Assembly: GCF_963678635.1 (NCBI RefSeq)
Contig: NC_087068.1
Location: 18,355,872-18,419,871, forward strand
DNA length: 64,000 nucleotides
Source: Symsagittifera roscoffensis
Taxonomy: Eukaryota; Xenacoelomorpha; Acoela; Convolutidae
Reading direction: 5' to 3'
A program made the translations under genes and the position numbers. Below the pieces are notes generated by a model. It saw only the letters and a list, made by a program, of their open reading frames with translations. It was not told the DNA's origin and searched no databases. Shown here one piece after another: positions 33,749 through 45,344 of the stretch (position 1 is its first letter; each line of letters begins with the position of its first letter).

Positions 33749-34475
33749 TTAGAAATTTTTGCTGTTCTTCTGTATAATGCGATATTTTAAACGTTGGTTT
33801 AAAAAATGGTGTTTCGTGAAATAATTTGTGTTTCTTTTTTCCTTGCTTATTATGTTCTTTATTGATAATTCTTCATCAAGAATTGTTGATTTACATATGT
33901 CTAGTAATTGTATTATATTATTGACTCTATATGCTACTTCGTTTGTTGGAAAAGTTGTGGCATTTGTTTCACAGTATCCTAAGAGTCCTAGAGGTAATGT
34001 TATCTGGTATGGTGAATTGTGATATACGTGTAACAAAATAATATCGGAGGTTGAATGTCTCATGTATTTTATGGAAAAAATTGTTAATCTAAAAAATTTA
34101 TGGATGGTTTTAAATTCAAGATCTGACATAAAGAGATGTTGTTTATTTTATTATGTTGTTTTTATTATATTGGTGAACTTGTTTAATTGAAAAGTTATAT
34201 ACATATCCTGATAGTGGTTTCAAATATTTTCGTTGCTGATTGTACATAGGATAAAGTGTAGAGAAAAGTGGTGGTTGTTTGCTTAATCTTTGAAAAAATG
34301 TTAAGGATGTATTTTTTATCCTTGTATATCTGTCTTTTATATGAAGTTTACTATTTAAAATATTTATTGTGGGAACATACTTAATTATAAATGGTATGCC
34401 AATTATATTGTGTTTTATATCTGTTATGTGGAATGTTTGTTTGAATGGTTTTTTTAAGATTTTGATTTGTTCCAT
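33749..34475 (-). pseudogene. Pol segment between protease and RT
   Basis: Two consecutive minus-strand frames (34143-34475 and 33749-34129) connect the protease motif to RT. They have protein-like composition but no motif that I can name. They likely represent the end of protease and the linker before RT. Confidence 0.4.
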
Positions 34476-34499
34476 TGTTCTCGTGGGAACTAGGAAAAG

Positions 34500-34700
34500 T
34501 TGGATTTTTCCATAATTATTAATGTTGAGCCCTGTGCTGTTGCTAACTTGCTGGCTGTCTTAATAGGTACTAGGTTTGGATGTAGTGTTTTAATTTCATT
34601 CCAAGTGGGAATTTTAATTATATTTGATTCGGCTCCTGAGTCTATTAAAAAAATCTATTTCAAGATCTGGTGGTTAAATTTCCTTACTTTTTGGACTTTC
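34500..34700 (-). pseudogene. Retropepsin-like protease active-site region (DSGA)
   Basis: On the minus strand FLIDSGAESNIIKIP (DSGA at 34631-34642) is the aspartic protease signature of LTR retroelements. It is followed by KLATAQGSTLIIME, the second strand region. The motif is intact, but stops lie close by in the same frame. A second, truncated DSGA occurs at 38954-38965, at the junction of the 4.3-kb duplication. Confidence 0.75.
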
Positions 34701-37700
34701 TAAGAGAAATGGAATTGTCCAAATTTTTTTTCTTGGTTGTTTTTTTTGTACAATTTGATGTATGTGGTTTGTACTTGAGCTTTGTACTTCGTCTTTTTCG
34801 GGTTTAATTACAGTGTTAATTCTATTTAGTTCTTGTTCAACTGATACATTATTACTGTTAGGTGTAGTGTAGTGATTTTGGAGAAGTTCCAATGGTTTTT
34901 CGTAAATTTGTGAAGTGAAAGGTTGTTCATATATAATAGGTTCGTAATCATTTTCAGCTGTGATAATAATAGCTGAAATAGTATCATTTGTATCACTTTC
35001 GCTGTCTGTTGATTCACAATTAGTGTGATTTAATTGTAATTCTGTACTTTCTGTATCATCGATACCAGGGGGGTCTGAATTTAATTCTTCAGTTGTTTGT
35101 ACTTGATTAATTTGTCTTTGATGTTTTGGTGTATTGCTTCTATATCTGTTTTGGGAATCGGAGTAGCCATAATTAATTCTATGAGGAGATTGAGAATAAT
35201 TCCTTTGCTGATTGTTATAGTTTGAATTCCTATTTTGTGAATTATTTCGTGACCTTTTATGGTAGTTATTGTTATTCGTTCGTTGATAATTGGATCTTTT
35301 GTATGAATTGTTGCTTGATCTATTGTTTTGGTAACGTTGATTTCGATTATTGGAATAGCTTCTATTTCTATTGTTTGAATAGTTTCTGTTTCTATTGTAT
35401 GATGAATTTCGTGATCTATCGTTTGAAACGTGTCTTTTCCTAGAATTTGAATGGGAACTGGTATCAAAAACTTTTGTTCTGTTTAAATATGATCTTGAAT
35501 AGTTATTTCCATACTGATTGTTTTGACTATTTGATCGACTATATCTATTTTGTGAGAAATTTCGTGAATTTCTTTGTTCTGTTGATCTACCTCTATAACT
35601 AGAATTATAGGGTGATTGGTTTCTTGAGTATTTTGAATTATTTGGAAGTGGTTTACCAGAGCTGTTGTTACTATGTATGTTTTTGTTCGGTAAAATTTGG
35701 TCTTTTTTATGTATTGATAGAGTGATTTAATTGGTTCTTTGTATTTTTGTGGTTTGTTTTGGTTATCTTGTTGTTTTTGTCTACATTCGGCAATACTGTG
35801 TTTGCATCGTCGGCAAAAATTACACCATTTTTTGAAAGATGGTTTACCTTTGAAATTTGGGTTTTGCTCATATTTGTTTAAAATTTCCGTGAGTTTTTCA
35901 GTAAGATCTACATCTGAATCTTGTATGTTGTTTATATGTGTAGTATTTGTTTCGATTCTATTGACGTATTGTAGTTTAGGATTTTCTGTTTCTTCGAGTT
36001 TCATTGTGATTGCTGCTTGTTCTAATTTATCAACTATTTTTCTGAAATCTAAATCTGGTTCTCGAGTTGAGGAGGGATGTGATGCTCTCTTTTCAATAGC
36101 TATTTTCCTTAATTGGGGTGTTAGAGTCATCATTAAAGTTTCTGTCATTTTCGTGTTTTTATAATCATGGGTGTTAAGTAAATATGCTTTTCGAACTAGT
36201 GTTTCGATTCCAAATGCCAATTGTTTAATTGTTTCGTTTGGTAGTCTACGAATTTTGTTGCATAAAACTCTCTGATGTTGGTTATTTGTTTCAGAGTCAA
36301 ACATTTTTCGAAAATTCTTGTGTGAATCTTTTCCAATCTGTTTATATATATATATATAAGTAAAACTGAAAACCATTTCTGAGCTGGGCCATCAAGTGTT
36401 GTTTGTATTAACGCTGTGCATCTATGTATTCAATTTTGAAAAAATGGCGGATTAGTTGGTTCAGGTCCTATAATTAAAATTAGATTTGCTGTGACTGCAT
36501 TTAAATAATCTTCTACAGAGTAGTCAGGGTCTGTACCTGTACATACCATCAATGGTTTATTTGATGTTATTGATGATCCACCCATTAGGTATGGATTCAT
36601 TGTCATTTGTAGTGATTAGGCGGCATTTGGAATTTGTGAAAAATTTATAAGTTGATTTTGTGTTATTTCGTGTTGTTGTAAATAATATGATAGTGGTATT
36701 TCATTTTGCATTTGTGTTGGTTGATAAGTATGCAAAATGGCTGGGTTTTGTGTTTGTGCTGGTTGATAAGGTTGTGTGCTTGGTTGACTTTGTATGTTCA
36801 TCGGTTGATAGCTTTGTGTATTAGCCAAATTTTGTGGGTGATATTTTATTTTTTGAGATATTTGATTTTGTCGAGTTTTTTGTGATGATATTCTTTTGTG
36901 TATGGTGCAAAAACATCTGGCTGATAATAATCGTCATCATCTGATGATAAATGTTTTGAGGTGTGTTGTTTATTCCTGGTTATGTTGGAAAAATGGATAG
37001 TTTTCACTGTGATCTTGAGAGGGATGTGGATAGACATGAAAATTTACTGAATTTGTCGATGTCATTGGAAAATTTGAGTATTGTGAAAATAAATGATTTT
37101 GCTTGTGTATAAGGGGAGGATGTGTTGTTTTCGATGGATTTACATAATTATAATTGTGTTCTGCGGAATTACTTCTAGTAAATGTTCTTTGTCTATGTGT
37201 TGGTTTTGTCATATGTCTACATGTTTGATAATCCATATGTGAATGTTTTGGAGCAACCGAGGGTTTAACCGTAGATTACAATGTTACTTGTGGTAATATT
37301 TGATTTTTAGATTTGGTGTTGTAAGGTTTTGATGTATTGGTGAAATACTTTGTTGTGTAGTTGTTACTATTGTTTCAACTACTTCCTCATTTACAAAATG
37401 TGATGGTGTTTGAATATCTTGTTCTGTAAGATTTCTAGTTCCATTTAAATTTTCCTGTTGTACAAGGGTTGAATTTCAGCTATTATTTTGTCTTCTATCG
37501 GGTAAAATTGAATTATAGTTTAAAGGTGTTGCGTCTATTGTAAGTAGAAATATTTTCATAAAGTCTTTATGAATAGAAATTGTATTGATTGCTTGACTTG
37601 AGATGTCTATTGGAATGTTCAGGAAAAGCGGATGAGACCATTTAGGGTCCCAAATATAATCCGATTGTTCTGCAATGACAGTGTCGTCATTGGTTTTTTG

Positions 37701-38925
37701 AGGTCTAAATTTTTTTCTTGCTTGTGCAATTAAATCAATATTATGTGTAAAATAATCAATTCTGAACCATGCCAAGATTTTTGTAAATCGTGTTTAACAT
37801 TTTGCTATGAAATTTACTTGCTGTGCTGAATTATATGGTGTAGATTCCATATTGTTGTGTTAGGTTATATATTCCTTTTAAATAGTGATCGACAATTTGT
37901 CTTTTGATTTTTATTTCTGGGAATTCTGTTTTACACGGGCTAATTCCTTGTTCGAATACATTTGCAATTAATATTTACAAAATTGTATTTGTCCTCTATC
38001 TTCAGTGAGTGAATTGATGAAAAATGGGAAAACAGAGAGTTTGTCTGGACTTTCGTCACTTGGACTTCGGCTCTTTTTTTCGTTTTATAATTGTCAGTGC
38101 GTAATGTTCAATGTGTCTGATTGGTTGGTTCCAATTGTATGAACGTACTGAATTATTTTTGTATAATTTTTTATTCTTCTTTTTCCTTGTCTTGATGAAT
38201 GTGATGTGGCTTCTGAATCAGAAAAAAATAATTGATCGTGAACTGGGTAGCTTTTATTTACTGTTTATTTTAGTTTGCAAAGTGCATCTAAATTACTGAC
38301 TTCTGATTCGCAGACTGCGTTTCTTCGCTTGGAAAATCTTTTCCGTATAGTTTGTCTTTGTTTGCTTATATTTTTCTTTTTATTGTTTGTCGTTTTGTTC
38401 GAATGTATAGAATAGTTTGTTTGTGTGGTGTGGTTACGAGATCGTATGTTTCGTTATTTATTTCGCAATTGTGTAAAACGATTGTTTGTTTTTTTTCCTA
38501 AATTGTTCAGTGACATAAGGTTTAGGATGAAGGATGCAAGGTTTTTATTGGTGAATATAATATCCTAGATTGTTAGTCCTTACAATTTTTTAATTAGCCT
38601 AACTTGGGTCTAATGATTCAGGGTTGGAGAGAAAAGTATATATCGATTCCGGAGAATGATTGTTATTTTCTCGTGACTATTCTAAGTTAAGGTGTTAACT
38701 TACTAAATCTTACTTAGGGGTAGCGATTGTGTTCAAGGGTTGGATAATAGTAAATATTATTTTAAACTTACTAAGATTTAAGATTTAGCCTGGGTCAGGT
38801 AAGAGGGGGGTCAAGTGAAGGATGAATAACCGAAGTTCTTCACTGTTTAGCCTAATTAAAATGGTTAGAGTGATTTGAAAAAAGTCTATTAGTCCTGGGT
38901 CTTTAAAAGGGTTGGATAGTGAATC
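34603..38925 (-). repeat. 4.3-kb internal tandem duplication of the retroelement, downstream copy
   Basis: Matches 38926-43245 at an offset of about 4,320 bases. Both copies start with aagtggga...attaattata or ttttaattata next to the protease motif on the plus strand and end gggttggatagtgaatc. Identity is high, with scattered indels that break frames differently in the two copies. It holds gag and the beginning of protease. Confidence 0.9.
35060..36830 (-). pseudogene. Gag, downstream copy (capsid part, zinc knuckle, Asn/Arg-rich tail)
   Basis: The minus-strand frame 35483-36376 contains a capsid-like helical part (QHQRVLCNKIRRLPNETIKQ...) and a CCHC knuckle CNFCRRCKHSIAEC (C-x2-C-x4-H-x4-C, about 35784-35825), typical of nucleocapsid RNA binding. 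The frame is then lost. In another frame of 35081-35470 the sequence is dominated by Asn, Arg, Ser and Tyr (NYSNNRNRSYSNNRNQRYQN type), an unusual low-complexity tail. Upstream, 36616-36828 is Gln/Pro/Tyr-rich (QPMNIQSQPSTQPYQPAQTQ). An AT-repeat near 36345 interrupts the capsid frame. Confidence 0.7.
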
Positions 38926-41900
38926 AAGTGGGAAAATTAATTATATTTCATTCGGCTCCTGAGTCTATTTTAAAAATCTATTTCAAGATCTGGTGGTTAA
39001 ATTTCCTTACTTTTTGGACTTTCTAAGAGAAATGTAATTGTCCAATTTTTTTTCTTGGTTGTTCTTTTTGTACATTTTGATGTATGTGGTTTGTACTTGA
39101 GCTTTGTACTTCGTCTTTTTCGGGTTTAATTACAGTGTTAATTCTATTTAGTTCTTGTTCAACTGATACATTATTACTGTTAGGTGTAGTGTAGTGATTT
39201 TGGAGAAGTTCCAATGGTTTTTCGTAAATTTGTGAAGTGAAAGGTTGTTCATATATAATAGGTTCGTAATCATTTTCAGCTGTGATCATAATAGCTGAAA
39301 TAGTATCATTTGTATCACTTTCGCTGTCTGTTGTTTCACAATTAGTGTGATTTAATTGTAATTCTGTACTTTCTGTATCATCGATACCAGGGGGGGTCTG
39401 AATTTAATTTTTCAGTTGTTTGTACTTGATTAATTTGTCTTTGGTGTTTTGGTGTATTGCTTCTATATCTGTTTTGGGAATCGGAGCGATAATTAATTCT
39501 ATGAGGAGATTGAGAATAATTCCTTTGCTGATTGTTATAGTTTGAATTCCTATTTTGTGAATTATTTCGTGATCTTTTATGGTAGTTATTGTTATTCGTT
39601 TGTTGATAATTGGATCTGTTGTATGAATTGTTGCTTGATCTATTGTTTTGGTAACGTTGATTTCGATTATTGGAACAGCTTCTATTTCTATTGTTTGAAT
39701 AGTTTCTGTTTCTATTGTATGATGAATTTCGTGATATATCGTTTGAAATATGTCTATTCCTAGAATTTGAATGGGAACTGGTATCAAAAACTTTTGTTCT
39801 GTTTGAATTTGATTGTGAATAGTTATTTCTATACTGATTATTTTGACTATTTGATCGACTTGTGAGAAATTTTGTGAATTTCTTTGTTCTGTTGATCTAC
39901 CTCTATAACTAGAATTATAGGGTGATTGGTTTCCTGAGTAATTTGAATTATTTGGGAGTGGTTTACCAGTGCTGTTGTTACTATGTATGTTTTTGTTTGG
40001 TAAATTTTGGTCTTTTTTATGTATTGATGGAATAATTTATTTGGTTCTTTGTATTTTTGTGGTTTGTTTTGGTTATCTTGTTGTTTTTGTTTACATTCGG
40101 CATTACTGTGTCCGTATCGTCGGCAATAATTACACCATTTTTTGAAAGATGTTTACCTTTGAATTTTGGGTTTTGCTCATATTTGTTTAAAATTTCACTG
40201 AGTTCTCCAGTTAGATCTAAATCTGAATCTTGTATGTTGTTTATATGTGTAGTATTTGTTTCGATTCTATTGACGTATTGTAGTTTAGGATTTTCTGTTT
40301 CTTCGAGTTTCATTGTGATTGCTGCTTGTTCTAATTAATCAACTAGTTTTTTTGAAATCTAAATCTGGTTCTCGAATTGAGGAGGGATGTGATGCTCTCT
40401 TTTTAATAGCTATTTTCCTTAATTCGGGTGTTAGAGTCATCATTAAAGTTTCTGTCAATTTCGTGTTTTTATAATCATGGGTGTTAAGTGAATATGCTTT
40501 TCGAACTTGTGTTTCGATTCAAACTGCCAATTCTTTAATTGTTTCGTTTGGTAGTCTACGAATTTCGTTACACAAAACTCTCTGATGTTGTTTATTTCTT
40601 TCAGAGTCAAACATTTTTGAAAATTCTGGTGTGAATCTTTTCCAATCTGTTTTTAGATATATAGGTAAAACTGAAAACCATTTCTGAGCTGCGCCATCAA
40701 GTGTTGTTTGTATTAACGCTGTGCGTCGATGTTTCCAATTTTGGTGAAGTGGCGTATTAATTGGTTCAGGTCCTATATTTAAAATTAGATTTGCTGTGAC
40801 TGCATTTAAATAATCTTCTACAGAGTAGTCAGGGTCTGTACCTGTACATACCATCAATGAATTATTTGATGTTATTGATGATCCACCCATTAGGTATGGA
40901 TTCATTGTCATTTGTGGTGATTCTGCGGCATTTGGCATTTGTGAAAAATTTCTAAGTTGATTTTGTGTTATTTCGTGTTGTTGTAAATAATATGGTAGTG
41001 GTGTTTAATTTTGCATTTGTGTTGGTTGATAAGTATGCATAATGGCTGGGTTTTGTGATTGTGCTGGTTGATAAGATTGTGTGCTTGGTTGATTTTGTAT
41101 GTTCATCGGTTGATAGCTTAGTGTATTAGCCAAATTTTGTGGGTGATTTTTTATATTTTGCGATACTTGATTTTGTCGAGTTTTTTGTGATGATATTCTT
41201 TTGTGTATGGTGCAAAAATATCTGGCTGATAATAATCGTCATCATCTGATGATAAAAGTTTTGAGGTGTGTTATGGTGTTTGTTGTTTATTCCTTGTTAT
41301 GTTGGAAAAATGGATAGTTTTCACTGTGATCTTGAGAGGGATGTGGATAGTCATGAAAACTTACTGAATTTGTCGATGTCATTGGAAAATTCGACTCTTG
41401 TGAAAATAAATGATTTTGCTTGTGTATATGGGGAGGATGTGTTGTTTTCGATGGATTTACATAATTATAATTGTGTTCTGCGGAATTACTTCTAGTAAAT
41501 GTTCTTTGTCTGTGTGTTGGTTTTGTCACATGTCTATATGTTGATAATCCATATGTGAATATTGTGGAGCAACTGAGGGTTTAACCGTAGATTACAATGT
41601 TACTTGTGGTAATGTTTGACTTTTAGGTTTTGGTGTTGTAAGGTTTTGATGTATTGGTGAAATACTTTGTTGTGTAGTTGTTACTATTGTTTCAACTACT
41701 TCCTCATTTACAAAATGTGATGGTGTTTGAAAATTTTGCTGTGTAAGATTTCTAGTTCCATTCAAATTTGCCTGTGGTACAAGGGTTGAATTTCAGCTAT
41801 TATTTTGTCTTCTATCAGGTAAAAGTGAACTTTAGTTTAAAGGTGTTGCGTCTATTGTAATTGGAAATGTTTTCATAAAGTCTTTATGAATAGAAATTGT

Positions 41901-43245
41901 ATTGATTGCTTGACTTGAGATGTCTATTGGAATGTTCAGGAATAGCGGATGAGACCATTTCGGATCCCAAATATAATCTGATTGTTCTGCAATGACAGTG
42001 TCGTCATTGGTACTTTGAGGTCTAAAATTTTTTCTTGCTTGTGCAATTAAATCAATATTATGTGTAAAATAACCAATTATGAACCATGCCAAGATTTTTT
42101 GTACATCGTATTTAACATTTTGCTATAAAATTTACTTTCTGTGCTGAATTCTATGGTGTAGATTCCATATTGTTGTGTTAGGTTATATATTCCTTTTAAA
42201 TAGCTATCGACAATTTGTGTTTGATTTTTATTTCAGGGAATTCTGTTTTACACGGGCTAATTCCTTGTTCGAATAAATTTCCGATTAAATTAATACAAAA
42301 TTGTATTTGTCCTCTATCTTCAGTGAGTGAATTGATGAGAAATGGGAAAACAGAGTGTTCGTCTGGACTTTCATCACTTGGACTTTGGCTCATTTTTTTC
42401 GTTTTATAACTGTCAGTGCGTAATGTTCAATGTGTCTGATAAGTTGGTTCCAATTGTATCAACGTACTGGTTTATTTTTGTTTAACTTTTTTATTCTTCT
42501 TTTTCCTTGTCTTGATGACTGTGATGTGGCTTCTGAATCAGAAAAATATAATTGGTCGTGAACTGGGTAGTTTTTATTTACTGTTTACTTTAGTTTGCAA
42601 AGTGCATCTAAATTACTGACTTCTGATTCGCAGACTGCGTTTCTTCGCTTGGAAAATCTTTTCCGTATAGTTTGTCTTTGTTTGCTTATATTTTTTCTTT
42701 TTATTGTTTGTCGTTTTGTTAGAATGTATACAATAGTTTGTTTGTGTGGTGTGGTTACGAGATCGTATGTTTCGTTATTTATTTTGCAATTGTGTAAAAC
42801 GATTGTTTGTTTACTTCCTAAATTGTTCAGTGACATAAGGTTTAAGATGAAGGATGCAAGGTTTTTATTGGTGAATATAATATCCTGGATTGTTAGTCCT
42901 TACAATTTTTTGGTTAGCCTAACTTGGGTCTTTTGATTCAGGGTTGGAGAGAAAAGTATATATCGATTCCGGAGAATGATTTTTATTTTCTCGTGACTAT
43001 TCTAAATTAAGGTGTTAACTTACTAAATCTTACTTAGGGGTAGCGATTGTGTTCAAGGGTTGGATATTAGTAAATCTTATTTTAAACTTACTAAGATTTA
43101 AGATTTAGCCTGGGTCAGGTACGAGGGGGGTCAAGTGAAGGATGAATAACCGAAGTTCTTCACTGTTTAGCCTAATTAGAATGGTTAGAGTGATTTGAAA
43201 AAGGTCTTTTAGTCCTGGGTCTTTGAAAGGGTTGGATAGTGAATC
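38926..43245 (-). repeat. 4.3-kb internal tandem duplication of the retroelement, upstream copy
   Basis: This is the copy next to the 5' LTR. It ends inside the protease motif, so the arrangement is gag, partial protease, gag, protease. That indicates a tandem duplication within the element or recombination between two elements, rather than two separate insertions; no LTR lies between. Confidence 0.9.
39380..42393 (-). pseudogene. Gag, upstream copy
   Basis: Minus-strand frames run in order: 42196-42393 (acidic Ser-rich start), 41832-42092, 41287-41529 (Asn/His/Pro-rich), 40519-40938 and 40017-40313. The 40519-40938 frame is the best preserved capsid segment (DPDYSVEDYLNAVTANLI, then LDGAAQKWFSVLP and WKRFTPEFSKMFDSE), matching the gag capsid pattern of gypsy elements. 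The zinc-knuckle stretch here is out of frame because of a base loss relative to the downstream copy near 40150. The frame interruptions make it non-functional. Confidence 0.75.
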
Positions 43246-44073
43246 GACGTTTGAGGTCGTTAGACACTTTAATAATAGGGTGGGGAGAACAAAATTGTAC
43301 TATTTGATCCAAGGATAAGCCTTGATGATCAGATACAAATTTTAATGGTATCAAATGAATTAAGTTTGGTATTTAAGGAGATCCAAGGAAAGCTTTGATA
43401 ATCTGTATTTAAGGTGTAGAGAAAATTAAGTTAAATAAAGTTAAAATTCAGGATAAGCCTTTTAAAATAATTTTATGTTTTGTTGATAGAAAAGATTAGT
43501 TTTTGATAATGTTAGTAGTTTTATGATTGCTATTATGGTTAGGTGATGGAGCTGGAGATGACACGATGATTTGTATATACTAATATTAGCTCATGTTAAC
43601 TAATTTTTATTTTTATTTTAATAAATATATTTTTCAGATATTTTTTTGAATCTTACTGCAGACTTGGAGGAAACGATTTGAGATGTTTTAATCGATCGTT
43701 ATTGTACAATAGTAAATTTTGTATAGCGCCTGAAATAATCATTGAAGAACATTCTTCAATGTTTTATGTTTGCAAATAAAAATCTAAATTCATTGCTAGT
43801 AAAATTCTAAATATAAAAGTTTGTTCTGGTTTTTGCCGTACGACCATGAAATTTAATGATAAGTTTCTTCGTAGTCGTAGATCGTCTCTTGTCCGAGATC
43901 TTCTTCCAATACCTGGTAGTTCTCATATTGTACGGAATAGCGGCTCTGATCTATTGAGTCGTAGAGACATTTCAATTAAATTATTATCATGTAACACTTC
44001 AGGGAAGTTTTTTGTCTATTTCTAATCTATCTTGTTAGTTCTAAGCTAATTTGTTTTTTAAGTTCTTATTCGA
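43246..44073. other. Retroelement 5' leader
   Basis: Sequence between the primer-binding site and the duplicated gag block. No long frame. It may hold packaging or splice signals, none of which I can identify. Confidence 0.45.
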
Positions 44074-44090
44074 GACTTATGGTCGCACCA
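44074..44090 (-). promoter_or_regulatory. Candidate primer-binding site
   Basis: Two bases inside the 5' LTR the minus strand reads TGGTGCGACCATAAGTC. It starts with TGG, complementary to a tRNA 3' CCA, and the preceding complement (GGTCGCA) could be an acceptor stem. The position and TGG start are as expected for a minus-strand primer site. The tRNA species is not established. Confidence 0.55.
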
Positions 44091-44092
44091 GA

Positions 44093-44503
44093 TGAGTTAT
44101 TACCGAGGTTTAATTCATAGAGTAATTTCGGATAGGGTACGCCGTCTGCTCAACACGCTATCTTATTTTCGGCCGGATAGATTCGTGCAACTTCTTAGTC
44201 TAATACCGATCCTAATCTTACTCTTATATCTGCTAGTCTCAGGGTGTTTAACTAGTCTCTGATAGGCTCAATAGATCTAGAGTATACTGGCTTATTGCGA
44301 TTGCTAGAAGATCTCTTGGAGAGGTAACAAATTTCTAAGTTAAATTCAAATCTCTCTGGTGCTGAAATTACTAGTAATTTCAGCACTTACAAATAAGTGG
44401 GTTGTTAGTTAAATGGATCTTGATTGGTTAATATTAAATATTTTATAGTGATAAAATATCCAATTTATAACCAATAATAGAATATAGCTTAGATCTGGTT
44501 CCA
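44093..44503 (-). repeat. 5' LTR
   Basis: Plus strand runs tgagttattaccgaggttta to atctggttcca, matching 23674-24084. It carries the presumed promoter of the element on the minus strand. No TATA box could be chosen with confidence in this AT-rich repeat. Confidence 0.9.
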
Positions 44504-45031
44504 TTTTGGAACAAAGTAGCGCAATCTGTACCTGGGTCACGGACCTGTATTCAAAACTATATCCGATGTGAGATGCTCGTTTTCTAGGAATATGTACTTT
44601 GAAAAATAACAACACTAATGAAACACAAAAAGTGAAACACAGCAGCCTCAAAAGTGAAACAAAAAAAAGTTGAACCGATTGTGGAAAATGTTCAATTTTT
44701 GAAATCAGCCGCGCGGCGCCCACCTTTTCTTGAGGACCCAAAATCGCAATCATTATTATGCAATAACTTCGCGGCGTTCTCTCGGAACGCGACAGTCGCG
44801 TTTAATTTTTTTTTTTTCGGTTGCGAAGGTCGCGGACACATCTCCTTTGGTCTGCAAATCTGCAAAAGCTGAGTTTTGTTCGCGGCTGCCTGAAAATACC
44901 CAAGCTTAGCCGCGATAGTCGGAAAATAGCAAAACTCGGTCGCGGTAATCTTGACATAATACCACGACCTTTTCCCGGGTTGTAATTAAGCACATAAATT
45001 ACCTTCTTCCTAACTTATCTTCTTGACTTAC
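44504..45031. other. Intron 1 flank with GC-rich CpG repeats
   Basis: Between the LTR and exon 1. The part at 44705-44980 is rich in cgcg and tcgcgg motifs (gttcgcggctgcctgaaaat, agccgcgatagtcggaaaat, actcggtcgcggtaatcttg) and ends in tttcccgggttg, the terminus of the CCCGGGTT family. It is probably one end of such an element. I did not find the partner end. Confidence 0.4.
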
Positions 45032-45344
45032 TTCGTTTTTGGACGCATTGAGCGGTTGTAATCACCCAAAGAGCAGAGAGTACAGACCCAGCACAGAAGA
45101 ATCCCTCAGATCTGGAATGCAGTTGCACGTAAAAGGGACGACTGCCAATCACCGGCATGCCCCGAATGATGCCAGACTGCAAATGACTGGCGACAATGTC
45201 AGTCGAGCTTTGATTTTGGTTTTTGTTGGCATCATGAATATTAAGTAAATTGCCGTTAGTTTCTTCAGTTTTTAATGGAACTCGAAATGAATCAGTTTTG
45301 AAGAAAATCAGAACAAAAATCGTAAATATTAGTTTCAATCTCAT
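45032..45344 (-). CDS. Serine-protease homologue, exon 1 (signal peptide to His57 region, His to Gln)
   Basis: Translation most likely starts at the ATG at 45344 (preceded by aactaaaa), because MRLKLIFTIFVLIFFKTDSF is a good secretion signal; an upstream in-frame ATG at 45383 would bury it. A polar pro-region follows, then IIRGMPVIGSRPFYVQLHS, equivalent to the IVGG...PFxVxL N-terminus, and FFCAGSVLSALWVITTAQC, equivalent to CGGSLIxxxWVLTAAHC. The catalytic His is Gln (residue 99), and the residue before IIRG is Gly, not Arg or Lys, so no trypsin-type activation site. The donor GTAAGT leaves phase 1 and joins exon 2 at 22696. The five exons give 322 codons in one frame. A secreted, non-catalytic clip- or chymotrypsin-fold protein is the natural reading. 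Confidence 0.8.

Larger units (their letters stand above)
23674..44503 (-). mobile_element. Ty3/gypsy-like LTR retroelement, 20.8 kb, degenerate
   Basis: Two 411-bp direct repeats with TG...CA ends flank a 20-kb interior whose coding signals all lie on the minus strand in the order gag, protease, RT, integrase, envelope-like, unknown frame. TTTT flanks both ends, compatible with a 4-bp target duplication though low in complexity. The LTRs differ at scattered sites, so the insertion is not brand new. It sits in intron 1 of the protease homologue in the same transcriptional direction. The interior is longer than usual because of a 4.3-kb tandem duplication of gag and extra sequence after integrase. 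No frame of the full polyprotein is intact. Confidence 0.9.

Noticed and set aside
35081..35467. Ile/Thr-rich 128-codon minus-strand frame in the retroelement (and its copy at 39404)
   Set aside because: It is the wrong frame of the Asn/Arg/Ser-rich gag tail; the Ile/Thr repetition comes from the shifted reading.
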